Positions 26,446 through 41,900 of a stretch of DNA of 64,000 nt are shown in pieces. Within the stretch, counting starts at the first letter, position 1. Each line of letters opens with the position of its first letter. The DNA is taken from contig VZRN01005010.1 of the NCBI GenBank assembly GCA_013397935.1, forward strand, positions 2,748,032 to 2,812,031, in the 5' to 3' direction. The position numbers and the translations under genes are program-made. The notes under the pieces are model-generated. The model did not search any database and was not told the DNA's origin. It saw only the letters and a program-made list of their open reading frames with translations. The stretch is from Dasyornis broadbenti (lineage: Eukaryota > Chordata > Aves > Passeriformes > Dasyornithidae).

Positions 26446-29400
26446 CTTGTAATACTGAATCTTAACTATTGTACTTAATCTTCTTATATAAATACTGCTC
26501 ATATTTCTCCCCTAAGAACTTTTTCATGGTTTCTTACTTCATATCTGTTCAACATCTGTGTTCCCACATTACATCACTACAGTCAAACTGCTCATGTAAT
26601 GCTGCTTTAGGTGCTTTTATTCCTAAAAACTGCAGCTTTTAAAGCTAATCTAAGATTAAAGTTAATCTTATATCCCAGCCCAGGTAAACTTGAACTTGAG
26701 ACAGTGCTCTTAGATAATATGAGACATTACATAAGAATAATTGTATCAGTTTAAATTCATATTCTATTTAAATCTGAATAATTTTTTTCATATTATCAAG
26801 TTGTGAAAAGAAAAGAAGTTTTTAATTTAATCTTTTAGCTGGGGGGAAGATGAGAGTAAAAAAGTCGTTCTTCCCCTGGTGTTGTTGCAATATTCAATTT
26901 TCTATCTGGCACTGTGGGGGAGGCAGTTTGGATTGTGGGAAAATCTTGATATTTCTGCTAAATGATCAGCAGCTAAATGATTGTGCTGATATTTAATTGT
27001 CACCTTTTACGTTCAATATTTTAACAAGTCACTGTGACTGATGAGGTGTCTGTTGCGTTGGGTAGCATTTCCTTTTTCTGTGCACTTCTTCTAAGCTGCC
27101 TTCATGACTGTGATGACTAGAGAGGGCAGAAGGGAAAAGGAAAGGATTGTGCAGCTGTGGATGCATTCTCACAGCTGCAGAAAGTCCTGCCAGAGGTTCT
27201 TGACACAGGTTTTGACAGAAGTATACATCAACCTGTGTAGTGCTGTGGTGTTCCTTGAAGCCAATGCATACCTTAATGAGTGATGGAACTTCAAGGCACT
27301 GTGAGAAACATCAGGCAGCAGTTTGACAATTCAGCATTCATTGCATTCTCCTATTTCTACCCCTACTATTATAATTTTCCCAAGTAATTATTATTGCCCT
27401 TCTGGGCAGCTGGTTAACTCTCTGTAAAATTATGCTACATCAGAAGCAGGGGAACTTGCCCTTTTCCAACATGTTCAGCAACATTGACACTGTTTTTTGT
27501 TGGTCTGTTCATTTTATTATAATTCTTTCCCTCTGACAGCATGAAAGCAGTGAACAGCTGGCCAGCAGCAGAAGTGCTTGTGCAACCAGAGAAGGTTAGG
27601 AAAAAGGAGGGTAGGGAGTCTGGTTGAGAATTGCCTGCCAGCCTTACTTCAGAATTATGATTAAAATGTTTTGTTAAGAGTTAAATATATGTGCACGTGA
27701 GGGTCAGCAAAACAGCTTGGGCTGCCTTCTGTTTCCTTCTCTGTTTGTTTCGCATACAATTTCTCAAATGTCATTTTTACTGTAATAACTCTCCTCTCAT
27801 TCGTATGGTATTAATCTTACTTCTAACTCCTCCTTGCATTTTAGATGAGCTCCCAGTGTAACAGCGGAGTTCAGGGTTGATTTAGTTATTCCCTGGCCTA
27901 GCACTGATCCCACATCATTTCTTGTGGACTTGTTCTAGATCGGCAATGGAGTGAACAACTGGAAATGACATTTCCAATGGAGAAACCTGTAATTCCTAGT
28001 GCGGGAGAAACCAAGGGGCTCTCTGGGAACTGAGGTCACTCTTTTAATAAAAAGCCTATCAATATACAGCTCGTAAACCATCAGTAGCTGTTTGGATGGA
28101 TGTAAATCAGCACCTGTAGTTTTTGTTACTCAAAATATTGCAGGCTGCTTTTAACAATATTCTAGACATTTTTACAATACGTGTATAATCAGGTGGAATA
28201 CCAGTGCATCCTTGACTTCACAGTAGGGGATCTAGGGAATCCATCTATCCATCCATACATAATCCTTTACAGACAATTTTGATGTAGGTATTTCAGACTT
28301 ACAACAGTTATTGCATTTCTCTCAAAATGTAGCTGGGAAAATATGTAGGAAACATAACATTTGCAACGGGAAAAGCGACAGGGGATTAAGGGATAAATCG
28401 CCTGTCCACAGTGGTGCTGTTAGGAAAATGTAGATACCCATGCTGTGATTCATCTTGCCAAACATTGTACTTCTGCAGCTAGCGAGTCACAGTTGCTCCT
28501 TTTATGCTCAGAAGATGTGTGGGCAGTTTGAAAGTATCATTTATTTGATTTACATCGCATATTTAGCTTAAGATGAGTCACATCCCCTATACAGTTACAG
28601 CTTTAGGGTATTGTAGGTGTTTGCATTTACTCAATGAATCTCACCCCCATTTCCTCTCCTGAGCGAAGTATGTTTTCAGGACAAGTACTTTATGAATTGC
28701 TATATTCTTATTTCTTTGTATTGTTAGAGGATTTTCATTGCAGATGCAAATGTGCATGTTTGTAAGTCCATAGTTTAATCAGAGATTTTTCCAAGGTCAA
28801 ACTGTTTCATTCTCCTGTCCTCAGCCAGAATTTGAAATTGGCTGTGTGGGGAATGGTTGCCATCTCACACATCTGATGATCTCTAAAGATGACCATTACT
28901 GTGCTGAAAAACACTTCCTTAATGTTTTCTTAATGCAAATTGCTTATTTTCTAAAGTGTTTTATTAATAATTGGTGCAAGTCAGAAAACTGAAAAATGAG
29001 TGCACTTATGGCATTTTCATGCTAACCAAGATACAGCACTTGCTTTTCTGTTTTTTTACTGACTGTAAATCAGAACATTTAATCAAGAGTCTTTATAATA
29101 AATTTTAAAGATTGCTCTTGCAAAAGACAAAAATATTCAACAAGATAATGTGGACTTATTTGTCTGATTTTTTTATATTTTTTATAGAAGGTCAGTTAAT
29201 TGCTCAAGCTTAATAGCAGCCCTGCTTACACTCCCCTCTGTTCCGAAATCAGTGCTGTTTGTCATTTTGAATAGTTAGTAAAGCTGTCAATCTTTGTAAA
29301 GTCCATTTCTGAATTCAGAAGATTTGCACGTTGAAATCTGTGATAAATGTTGAAAATACAATTATATCATTATGGAGGGGCCCAACCCTTGTTTTTCCAA

Positions 29401-29454
29401 CCTTTTTAAACCCCTTTTCTTCCTTAATGTGTATAGTTGCTGTGTTGTAATTTT

Positions 29455-29497
29455 TTATCTATTTTTGGTAGGGTAGGTTATCTATTTTTGGTAGGGT
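29455..29497. repeat. 23-bp tandem duplication
   Basis: The 20-mer ttatctatttttggtagggt occurs at 29455-29474 and again at 29478-29497 without mismatch; the period is 23 bases. It looks recent. Confidence 0.85.
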
Positions 29498-31217
29498 TTT
29501 AATCCAGGGCATAATGGGAATGAGCACTAGAACAGGGAATTCAGAATTAATTTAGCAATCCACCTGTTAGCAACTTCCTCATTTTCAGCTTTGCTGGAAA
29601 ATAATGAACATATTTGGTGCCCTGCTTCACATCCTTAGGGGGGTGAGGAATGGTCTTCAAAGTTAGTTTAAAGTAAAGGGAGTAAGTTGTTCCCCCTCCC
29701 TAAAACTCAGTCTCTCTAGCAACTTCGTTATTTAAAATACAAAAGCTGTTATTAGGCATCATATCCTGAATATTATCAAGTTTTTCTGTTTCTGAACTAC
29801 CGATACTCCTGATAGTGTGTCAGCTCCTCTCTCCTTCCTGAGAGCAACCTAGTCTCAATCATGTTTTGGAAAGAACACTGCTATTAACTGGAGTATTTTG
29901 GAGATATTTTTAAATAGATGGCAGGAATGTACATGACTCCTGTTGTATTCCATGCTTTGGCACATCCTCAAGGTCTTCAGAAGCCTTGGAAATTTTAGGG
30001 TTAGACATTTGCTTTTCTGCTGGTTTTTCAACAATTGCAGTAGTTACGGTTTTGACTTTCTGAGGTAAATTGGACCAAAATGAATCCTTACTTTACTTAG
30101 GTAATACGATGATCCCAATTTCTAGTCAGCTGTCATTCTATTCTTCACCATGCATTTTTTTCTCTCTTTTAATTACATGATACCTTGAAAGTTTCCTGTT
30201 CTTACATGCTTGTTTGACAAATCTATGTCCTTAAAATTTCAAGATCTAGTTTTAAATGAAAGTGAAATATGGCCTAAACCTGACCTTTGACTAAATCTAA
30301 TTTCTTGAACATGTCCAGTTCCTTGGAGGAAGTAGAAAACATGCAGTTTGCATGTCTGCATATGAATGGCAGCAAATACAAAAAGAAAGTTTAGTGTCTG
30401 GAGTTTAATTACTGGTGTTATGTGTAGCAATCATTTGACAGATCCTAATTTGGTGAATCAGCAGGTTTTCCAAATACAACATTTTGGACAAATTTCTTGT
30501 TGTTTTCCCTTAATGCAGAAATTTGGTTCTAATTTAATTTAACCTCCAGGACATCAAACTTTGGCACTTGAAAGTCTCTATTTCTGCTACTATTTTCATA
30601 TTCCACATATTCTTATCATGGCTTGATGCCACCTAGTCTGGCTGTTCAGCCCCGTTCCTCATGCTCTTGCTTTCCTGTTTCTCCAGTGAGTACCAAAGTA
30701 CTCTAGGAAACCATGGACAAGTAAAAGAGGGTTTTTATTCATGAAATATTAATGAACAACTTTTTCAGTAGTAATAATAATGGTCCATAGGTTGAGAACA
30801 CAACACATAATAACGGCACCAAATATCTATGCACTCTACAAAACAGCATTCCTGCAAACTGAATGAAAACCGCTCATGTGAAATATGTCTTTCTTGGGTA
30901 AAAAGTAGCTGATGTTCTGCATGAGCTTCTAAACTTCAGTCGGAGAGCACCGAGCTATAAAATTTATGCAAAGCCTAGAAGTTTTAAGGAAGCAAGACAG
31001 CTTTGCTAGCTGGAGAGTCGATGCTGCACATAGGAGACTGGTGTGCCAAGAGCTGCTAATGTACAGGCTTCAGTATGAACATGGACTGGATGTGAAATGT
31101 GACTTTGAAACATGCAGTTCACAAAGTAAATATTTTCTCGGACAAAGAGGTGGATAAACTTCCAGTCACACGTATTTACAAGGAGTATATGAGCTGTGGG
31201 CTACAGAGGTTACTGTA

Positions 31218-31236
31218 TTTTGCTTTGCTTTGCTTT
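31218..31236. repeat. Short pentamer repeat (TTTGC)n
   Basis: Three to four copies of a TTTGC/TGCTT unit in a row. Confidence 0.7.
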
Positions 31237-34200
31237 AGCTGATATAAATCATAAATGACTCGCTTCGCCTCAGTAGGGTACCTTTGGGTTTATGTTGTAA
31301 CTACTAGAAGACAGGATGAGCTTGACATTGATTTTATGCACCTTTGAGGAAGAGGTGGTGTTTAAACTACAACACCTCAAGAGCATCCGTGCTGCCTGTA
31401 TGTCTGCGTGCGGGGCGGTGTGTGATGACCCTTCCCTCTCTAGAGGGAAAGAGCAACGCTCTCCTGCTTATACATCATCAACACGAAGTGGAAACCAACA
31501 TCTTCCTGTTTATCTCAGAGCTTGTGACCTCTGAATGGTTTACAAAGAAAGAAGCTAGGCAGTATCCCTCCCACTCTCCCTCCTTCTTTCCTGGGATATA
31601 GCTTGGTACTAGAGAGTACAGTTTTCTTACTCTTTCATTAGAGGTGTAATCCCCATCAAACTCCAGGCCTATAACAGCAGTTCTTTAAATCTTGGTGTAT
31701 AAATATTTAACAGTACTTATGAATTAGACCCTTCCTCATGCAGTTAATTAAAAAGATAAATAAATAACAAAAGCAAGGAACTCTTGTTTAAACAAACCAG
31801 TGTATCCAACTGTAAATGCAGTATAAAATCAAGGATGGCACTATCCTGCTTAGAGATCAGTTGCCAACAGTAGTGCTAAAGACATGGGAATCTGAAGGTT
31901 TCTGTCATGAAAGAAGAACTAGGACTGACTATTCCAGGATTAATTTAAGGAATTTTCTTTTTCCCCCCTAAGTACTGCTGTGAAAGAAGGATTTTTGACT
32001 CTTTCACCTGTTCAGTGCTATGTGAAGATTGCTTAACTGGTATTAAAGTGAACTACATTTTTATAGCAGGAAAGAAGATGCCACAGAAAGTTTTCCTGTT
32101 TACCTTTTTGTTCTGACTTTTGGCCCTGCTATATACTTTTGACAGTTCTCAGTTGCACATCATTAACAATTTATACTTCATGTCAAAATTTAGATAAGCT
32201 AATGACAAGTCAGATAATATATGTGCTCATTTGCACACACATAAAAATATCTTGGATAAAGAAGTACAGCAAACTGCAGAAAAGTTTCTGATTACTTTAT
32301 GGTTACTTGTGCTTTATTGCTCAGTTGACATCTTGAGAATAAATTGTCGTATTTTGTAGTAGTAAGAAACTTTCCCATATCCATCTGCAATGTCTTTTCT
32401 CATGGGGAAAAAACTGTGAGGTCTGTATTTTTGGAGTTTTTCTGTTTTAATAAAGAAAAGCTATGCTGTGTTCTAGGATCATTTACATTATATATGTATA
32501 TACATGCAAATACACATTCAGGTCTTAAGATCTCTAGGTATAGTGTACATATATGTCTTGGTGGCTTATTGTCATGCCACCAGATAGACCTTCAGTGAGA
32601 TAAAACCTGTAGTATTGTCCAAAAACATGGAGAAAACTATTCAAATGCCCATTTCCAAAGCAGTAAATTTGTATGACAAATGTATTGATTCTTATTTGTC
32701 ACCTTGAAGAGGAAAACTGAAACATCTCCCTAACCGTGGAGCAGTTTAAGTGTTTCATGTAAGAGTATGTTCACCACCTAATTGACTCTGGTTTGCTACA
32801 TATTGTCCAAGTTTCCACACCTTTATGCACATATGCAGAAGAAAAAAAAACCCTGTCCACCTTCCCAGGCCTAACTGTGGGCAGGTGGCCTTGCAAGGCA
32901 GGACTAGTGAGAAATAGCAGTTTTGGTAAGCACTCACATGGTTTAGATGTTCTCAGTGTTAGAAAGCAAATTGGTGAGGTTTGACAGGTCGGTAATTCTG
33001 TCATAGCTGGCTTTACCTGAGAGAGTTTTATAGCAGGAGTGCACTCTATATTAATAATGTCTAAAGACATAGCTGCCCTTCCGGTGCAGGCAGCATCCCA
33101 AAAAAACATTAATCATGTTTTCTTGAAGCAGCAGAATTGATTTCTTGGGAGAAAAATTTCCTTGTCTACTCCCCAGCTATTTCTGAACACATCACCAGCT
33201 TACGGTGATCTGAGCAGCTAATGAACAAATAATTACTGCCTGTTGATCACCCAGGACAAAGGGTACAAATATTACTTTAGGTTTTAGTATAAATAACTTC
33301 ACTTTTACCAAGGTGTAGTGACTTTTGTTCTATCACCTTTTTTATGTTTGGGGTTTTTTCTTCTCTTTTCAGTCCTTGGGTTACCTGGAAAATAATGTCA
33401 TATTTATTATGCCAGGAACAGCTTACCTTTATTCATTTTAGGTTTTAATATAATACCTGTTGTAGCATCCCCTGTAAGCCTTTACAAACAAAGGAAAGCT
33501 GTTTAGTTTTTGTTCACTTTGTTTGTATGTATACAGTTCTCCCCAAGACGTAGCTCAGTCCTTCCTGGCAAGTGAGAAGATGGCTGAAAATGGAGTCCAT
33601 TAACCCAAGCAGAGCCAAAGCTCCATGAGCTATAGGTGAGGGTAGGAGAGAAAAGAGGATGGAAAGAGTAAGAGCAACTCAGGTAGTCTGATGCGAACAT
33701 GAAGAGTATTGAAAGACCCTTCATTGTAGGAAATACGCTAGTCATTTTGTCAGCGAGGACTTTTTTTATCTTACAAGCTTTAAAACCTTCCGTACATAAT
33801 TAGTACCCTACATGCTAGGATTAGTTCAGTGGTTCACATATGTAGCTTAGGGCCGCTCTATTACTCACCTATCATAAGTGTATGAAGCAGCCTGCTGATT
33901 CGACTTGGAGCTTCTTGCTTATGTACTACTGTGTTTTGTTGAAAAAGGAGAGTTTTTCACTAAAGGTCACGTGCAGGCTTTAAGCATTTAACTCGATCAT
34001 GTGCATGGGAATTAGAGCTGGTGTGTTTTACCCAGGCTCCAAATGCAAACAAGGAAGAAGTCTTGAGGTTGTCCTATCATGATGGATTAGCACAGTAGAT
34101 CTTTAACGCAGAACCTTGCATTACCCCCTGAGGGTGTGGCCCCTGTGGACCTGATGCAACCTATCGGGAGAGGTGCTTCACTACTCCCTCATCCTTCTCT

Positions 34201-35245
34201 ACAGGACTTGCTACTCCATCAGTCTGCTGTCAGAGCAGGGCACCTGAACACTTCCTGATGTGGTGCAGGCCAGGCTAGCTTTAGCACTTTCAGTTGTTGA
34301 GCTGAGTTAACCTGATTTATTTTTGTGTCCAGAGGAAGTCATGGACAGTCAATTTAAAGGCCTGCTGTGCCAAACAGGTGAAATGAGCATCTGATTTGGA
34401 GACAGGCCTGTACCTGAAAAGAGATGTCTGCCTGCAGTGCTCAGTTCTAAATGTCAGAGTCTGCCACTACTCAACGCCTGACCAGTTGAATTTTCATTTT
34501 GTATTGATTTTTTTTCAAGTTTTGATCAACACAAAATGTTCACATACCAGGTTGAGTTAGCTTAAGTCATTGTCTCTAAAATCACATCATTTATACCAGA
34601 CTGCTTTGATTGAGCTCCTGCCTACACATAGGAGACATGCCCCAGGTGAGCTGGTTATTGCAGTCATGATTCACACCAGTCTCATTTAAACTTCACTTGT
34701 GGTTTGGCTGTCTCTTCGTTTTTCTGCTCTGCAGCATCTCCAGGTGAGGTGGCAAGAGCGAATATCAGCTGGTATTTCTTACCATAAGCTGTTCAGTGGT
34801 CTGCTTCCCCTAGCAATTTGCCCCTGTGGATGAAACCAAGCTGAATCCTCTTGAACTGAGAAATGTGAGCTGCAATAGAGAAGAAAATATCCTCCTCTTC
34901 ACTCTTGGCCTATCCTTCTTGGGAATACAGGTCTGTTAAAGGTTACGAATAGAATTACTTTCAAGATGGACACTGCGATTATTTATACCTCTCTGTGTCA
35001 CTGTTGTTGGGCCTTCCATTTCCATATGCTCATGATCCACTATCTCCAAGTAGGTCAAGAGCAGTAAACCAGCAGTGACTTAGAAGTGCCAAGAAATCTC
35101 TTTTAGGGCATCTCCACTACCTATTTTGAATCACTTTCCTCTTCTAGTTTAGGTATGGTTTAGAGGCTTAAAGTTAGGCAGTTCAGTTCCTCTGTGGTGC
35201 AAGGCACTGCTGGGTTTATTCTGTGCAGTTCTGGAATTATTCTTA

Positions 35246-35271
35246 TTTAGACATCAAATTAGATGTCTAAA
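35246..35271. repeat. Inverted repeat, 10-bp arms, 6-bp loop
   Basis: TTTAGACATC (35246-35255) pairs fully with GATGTCTAAA (35262-35271) around AAATTA. No transposon context or terminator role is visible. Confidence 0.8.
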
Positions 35272-35938
35272 GAAAGTTTTATGAACATTTACTCTTGGAA
35301 CTATCAGAGGAAGTTTCATTATCTGAATGCTTTTGCATTGTGCTTCTTTGTAAGGTGATATAGATGATGCAAATAGGAGCTAAAATAGTATTAAAGAGTT
35401 TATCAAAGTTTTATAAAATATATACACATTTTTGTCTGTTGACACTGGTTGAGGTCCTTCCTTTGCTCATCTCCAAATGTTCTTTGGGCCACATAAAAGG
35501 AAGCTGAACCATAAGTCTCAGTGTTTGGAAGTAAATAGCCTGTCATGACTCATGCAAACCATCTTTGAAAATAGATTGCTGTAACAATTATATGTCAGTT
35601 ACAACCAAAATTTCAACTGAGATTAATACTGGCCTAATACAATGGCTTTATTTATACAGGTCTGATTCCATGTAAGAAGCCCTTTGTTCTACCATAAATA
35701 ACTTCCTAGTTGTTTCTTTTCCATTATAGCTTGGGTCTTAAGGAAAACTTTTTTCTCTTTAACATACTGGAAGCATATTCAATGAGTTATACTGTCATAA
35801 ATATATTGCCTTAAAATATTTAAAAGGGAGGGATCTCTTTTCCTTCCATTTTTCTAGCATTTACTGGGGTGAAAGAGTTAGATTTGGGTTTGATGTTACT
35901 TTGCAGAGGTGATTTCTTTCTCTTTTTTTATTTATAAT

Positions 35939-35957
35939 ATGCTCATTACATGAGCAT
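35939..35957. repeat. Perfect short palindrome, 8-bp arms
   Basis: ATGCTCAT and ATGAGCAT flank a 3-base centre (TAC). It could be a dimer-binding site, but arms this short can occur by chance over 64 kb. Confidence 0.75.
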
Positions 35958-38900
35958 GAGAGGTGCCTTATGGATTTACAAGATAAGTAAACTTGAGAAG
36001 CGATACTGTGCAAATGTCTCTTCTTCATTTCCACCTCTCCACGTTCACATTGCATAGGATTGATTTCCAAAAGACAAGATAAATACGGAAAGCTGGCAGC
36101 TGAAAGCACCATACAGTGGGAACTTGTGTCCTGATTACACTGTGGAGAAAGTGATGTTTGCTTTAGTCTGATTTATGAACAGGGCAATGACTGGCCAGGT
36201 GCTGGGCTAGCATCAACTATTTACTTTCCTACAAAAAGAGTGATGAAAGGCATCAAAAAGCAGAAGGAGCAAATTTTTTTTTTTTTCTTTTGTATGCCTC
36301 AGCTAAGTGGATGACAGTGCTACTGGCAAGCAGCAATCTATCTTTGCTGTTTTGAAGAACATGTTAACTTTTCTGAAGATGACATCTCACTGTAGGGTTT
36401 TGGCCTGAAATTTCTCTTTCCCGATCAAAATCCTCACCCACAGTGCCTGTTCAGTCGGGGTGAACAAAAGGCCTAAATACCAAGATCAAGCAAGCTCGTG
36501 CTGTTTCTCACCTTGTGAGATTTCAAAGCATTTCAGACACCAGGGCTGAATTCAGCATCACCACAACTTGAGCTGTACATTGTATAAAAACCTCTCAGCA
36601 CTGCTGAAATAAACACAGTACGAAGTCAGGTCCAGAATATTCCACTGGAAAAACAACTCACAGAATCATAATTCAAGGGTCTGAATAAAACACTTCAGTA
36701 CAAAGAGGCAGAAAGCGGGAGAAAAAATAGCTCCTGTGCAAGTGTTTAAAATCATATCTTATTGTACAAGTTAAAAAGGAAGCAAATCATTCTTGTCAGC
36801 ATCAGTTGAATGTGACTAGATTATACTGTTAATGGTTCTTTTGGTTTATTTTGTGACATACTTTCATGTCTTACGTGTGTGTTTGCAAAATCCATGTATG
36901 TGAGGACTGACATGTAGGAAAAATTAATTCAGCATTATATTAATGAGTAGCTAATCATCTCAAGTTGGTAACATTGGGATACCATTCAAAATATCATGAG
37001 CAATTCTTTTCCTCCACCATCTTTATTTTATAACCTAGGCCAAAAAGCTTTGAAAACTGTGAGAAGATATGTTGGTATAGCTTTTCTTTGGCTGCCTGGT
37101 GGGTTTTCTTTGTAGAACAAAGAAAGTGTAACAAAATACATACTAATTTCAGATTTGTTTTATTTTTAAGCTAGAACACATTAACTACAAGCATAAGAGG
37201 TTCATCGCACAGGAACTGATAATTGCTTCTTAGTGTCTGATACTATTTTTCATGAGTATAAGGAAGTCAGAGGAGTTTTGGCTAATGTGGAAAATAATAG
37301 TACAGCGGTTTTAAATTGCAAAAGGTATTAGGTATTTTTCCCCTAACTATGCATTTTCTGTGTCACTGTGACCAAAATGTTTACAAGCCAAAATTAAGCC
37401 TTATACTAAGTGTCCTGATTTTTCAGAGATACTTAACAAATTCCTTCTCCTTACCGTATTTAACAACCATTACAGATAAAAATATCTAAAAGTGTTGGAA
37501 ATACCACCCTTTAATCCATCCTTAGTTTGCTTAGGTGTTGCATAAATTACTAAAAAATCTACTGAAGTTTTTGGAAATATTGAATTCTTCCTTCTAAAAT
37601 CAAGCTATATACTTGGATATGTATCTGTGTTGCATCTCATGGGTTGTATTTCTAAGCTGATGAAATTTCATTTTTCAGTCATTGCTGTGACTGTAAACAA
37701 GGCTTTGAAGCTTGTTTAGACGCTATAAATAAGGCTTAAAGAAGCATTTTATGAACATGTAACATACACACAATACCTGGCTCTAAAGGCTTTCAGTCTT
37801 GCAAAAAGACTTGAATATCCTGAATAGCATAGGAAAATAGAGCAAGGAGAATGTACCAATAGAAGCAAGTGGATTTGTATAAGCCAAGGGTCACAGCTAG
37901 GGAAAGCGGTTTCCTTTTAAAAAATTAAAATTAATACTAATTTTAGTAGTATTACTGTTTGCTCTGTCTCCTAGGTGATACATTTCTTTGTAATGCTGAT
38001 AAGACATACTGGTTTGTGGAAGAAAAGCAAAGTATGAGTCTTCTATCTAATTGGTTTTTAAGTATGTTTATACACATAGGGAACACGGCAATATCACCTC
38101 ATGGTGTCTTCCTGCCTTTTCTCTACTCAGAAAAGAATTTCAATCCATGGCATATAAATATACTTTTCTTCCCTATTGTTTTTGTGTTATTCTAGGGCTC
38201 TAAGGCTGTTTGAATTGTATCTTTCACAGTGTGTGATCTCTTATGCTCCATCCATTTGGTGAATTAAACATTATAATTACTATTAACCTTCATTACAGGT
38301 TTCACTGCTTTTTAGGGTGGATATGCATTTTTCACCAATTTTTATAGTATTGGTTACAGAAATTACAACATAAAATATTAGCTACATTTGCTCATTGCTT
38401 TTATGGCAGAAATTAATATTTGCTTTCTGATTCTCTTGTGAGTTAATGCAGAATGGTAAAAAAGTTTCATTTCGCTATAAAGAGTGAAAAACGAAAGATG
38501 ATCTTGGCCACTTTCTCAGCTGTGGTGCATTGGCTTCCCAGGGTGCACATGGGCAGGATTTGAGAATAAATTTTGTCCAGTGTTGTGTCATTAAAAAGCA
38601 CTTTTTTTGTCAGCTGTATCTGTTCACAAAAAATGGGCAGTAAATGCCAGGAAATACAAATTTAGAGCTGAATATGCAGCTCTTCAGCATCAGACCCTGA
38701 TCAAACCTGATTTTTTTTAGCTCAGTCATTAGTACCAGCCAGAATAATCTCTTGAGACTTGGTAAAATTGGTTTGCATATCAGTGACTACATTAAGTACA
38801 AGGCTGAAGAAGGCCAAGGTGAATCAGAACATGCAAGCTTAATTTTCTTTTTTTTCAAATGTGCCCATGAAGTGTGAAGGAAGTAAGTCATTATTTCACT

Positions 38901-41900
38901 GATTGTGTATTAATATAAAGCTGGGCTCCATCCTGGTTTTGTCATCTTTTAGAGCATTTAATATCACGCTGCTTGGAAGTCTTTGTGCCATCTACAGAAC
39001 TAACAAAGTGTGAGGCAGACCACCGTGGAAGATGTTAGGAATAGCAAATAATTTGGAAAGCTGAAACTCTTTCTACAACAGGCCTGTCTGCATGTTTTGG
39101 GCACACTTCCTTCTCACTTGACAAACTGCAGGTGCTGAGTAGCTTGGAAGACTCATGTTGTTATTTTGCTAAAAGAGAAAGTACTTCCTGGCGTGGGTAA
39201 GGGAGTGTGACGTGGCTGAATGTGGTAACTGGATGAAGCAAGAGCTTGCCAGCCCTCACAGGAGACAAGGGAAGGCCAAAGGCTGGATGTGAGAGGGAAG
39301 AGGAATGGTCAGAGCACCTCAAGGGCACCTTGTCTGAGGGTGCAAGGGAGCTCAGTACTGATGCAGGAAGGTGAGTGGCAGGGTCAGGGACTGCATGCCC
39401 ACAAACTGACATGATGTCATATACCTTTAAACATAAATAAGATTGGTTCCTGGCCTTCCATGGTGCAGATTTAGAATGTGCTTCATTTTCTGCAAGTGGC
39501 ATTGTAAAAATAGTGCAGAACCCAGTACCACCCATCAGGGATGTTGGGGTGATTGGCACACACTGCAGAGATCCCATCAGCCTCAGGTCCTGAGGAGAGC
39601 AGGGGGCTTGATGTCCAGCCCTGCTGCTCCTCGAAGAAAGAGAATGGCATTACTCCCCCGTTGCTGCTGGGTGACAGACTCTTCACCACTCCTTTCTTAG
39701 CTTTGTCACCTCAAAATCAGTACACGCTCTGTTTTGTACTTGGTGGGGCCACGCCAAAGGACACAGCCTGACTGAGTAGGCACACTGCTCCAGGCTGTCT
39801 GGAAGAAAAACAGAGCCTCTCATGAAGGTAAAACAACTCCAGATGAGAACATCGCTTCCGTATCCATAAAAAGCATTCAAGATTTTAAAGTCAGGTATTT
39901 GTGGATCATCCTTGGCCCTGCATAGATGCTTTGTAATCTCTGGTAAGCTTATAAATTCCTTCTCTCTATTGGTAAAATAATACATTAATACTAACTATCC
40001 TGGACTGTATACCTATCATGGGTCGAGACCTTACCATGAGATTTTTAAGTGAAGGCACTTGTATAGAAAATCTATTTTCAGTCATTTATAAAGGCTTCTA
40101 AAATTTTATTGGTTATAGTCTTTTTCCTTCTCAAATCACGGTATGGCCTCACTGATGGCAGCTGAAGTATAGACTCAGTCTTGCAAGCAATAGCTTCCAT
40201 AAAATTTTGCTAAATTCCTTTTCATAAATTGGTGCTCCTGCAGTGTGCAGCAAAAACCAGGGAACATGAGTGTGATGGGAAAGTTTTATTAGCCTTTCTT
40301 TAGGACGATCTCTGATGTACAATTACAGCTTTCATGTGCATAATTAATATATTCAGCCCAAATTCACTGCAAAAATGCCACGCCACCTTCCATGCGTTTG
40401 ATGTACTGTATATATTTTTGTGTGATAAGTGTACATATCATTGGGTGTAATTACAGTGAACATCTGTGAATGTATGTACACTGCCTTTCTTCATGATCAT
40501 AAGAGAAAAATTGAGGTATTTGATGATGATTTTTTTAAAAAATTAGTTATCCTGGCTTCTAATCCTGTGATCACTTTACACAAGGACGAAGCAAGGGTGT
40601 TTTCCCCGAGCATGTATAACAGTCATTCCCACTACCCAAACTATAGTTATCTGAGCATAAAAGGAAAAGCCTTAATAACACAGTAAATTTACACCCTTAT
40701 CTGTGCTTGACAAAATTCTAGCCGTAATTTGATTTGACCATATATACAATATATGTTTTTATTTAAGTAATAATGACTGAGGAATGGGACATTTCCTGAA
40801 AATTAATGGCTGGCTGAAAAATTTTATAGCCCAGATTCAGCCAAGGGCCATTAATCCCAACTGGTCAATTCTCCATGAAATGCCTTATGTCAGGGGTCAT
40901 TTGTTACATTCCCATCCCTCCCACCCACCAATAAAGAAGTAAAACTAAGTGTTACTTTCCTGCTATGGCATCACTGAGCCTTGAAGCAGCCACTGGAAGC
41001 CCCTGCTAGAAAGTGTTGCGGTTGCTGCCTGGCCATGAAGGTTTCACAGTGGATGAGTGATGGAGAATGTTTCAAGTATGGTCTTTCATTATGTATTACT
41101 TTACATTTCTAAGTGAATAAAGCTCTTCAGGTTGCGTCTTGGAACTGACAAGGGGATGAAATGACTGCTGTGTTTCCCTTGCCACTAGAAAAGTTGCAGC
41201 ATTAGGAAGGTGGGGGGAGTTTGCATTCCACATATATCATAAATCCATCTCATCTACGATGGCTGCCATCCTTCTAGGATCTTATATTTATTCCATTGTA
41301 TTTAGTGACCAGTGTTAAATAATTGCAACTCTATTTTATTCTGTCTGAATACTTCATTCATTGTTGATAAAAATTGGTATATTTATCAGGGCTGCATGAT
41401 ACTATTTCAGACTGGAGGGCTGAGGTACATATAGTGACTATTAAAGAGAATTAATGAGAAAAGTGAAAAATAATTGCAAAAAGCTTTCAAGAAAAGTATT
41501 GCTAAATATTCAGGGTAAAAAAAAAAAAAATCCTTGCATTTTTACATTTTTCAGAATTAGGTAAAAACGCTGCATTTCCTTTTGCAAATCGTGATGAAAA
41601 TCACATCCGTATATCATGACGTGGCAAATCTGTCACCAGGATCTGTCATCCAGCACTTTCCCTCTCTTGCTAGCAAACACATACACCTTTAGTGAGGAAA
41701 TGAGCTCTAATGACAAGGAATGACAACTTGGAGGCAGAGGAAAAGTTGACAACAAAAAGCCCAACACCTTTTGGGCTGAACTGGTGCAGCTGTACCTTCA
41801 TTCATAGCTCTGGCAGTCTTTCATTGTCCTTCCCAGTGTGTACTGGGGCAAACTCACCTGCCCGCTGGGGACTTTTGCCACTGCATTTCAGGAATAGGGA

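Noticed and set aside
28744..28940. Two perfect octamer sites (ATGCAAAT) 190 bases apart
   Set aside because: The same octamer occurs at several other places in this AT-rich window (for example 13072, 14628), so the pair is not special.
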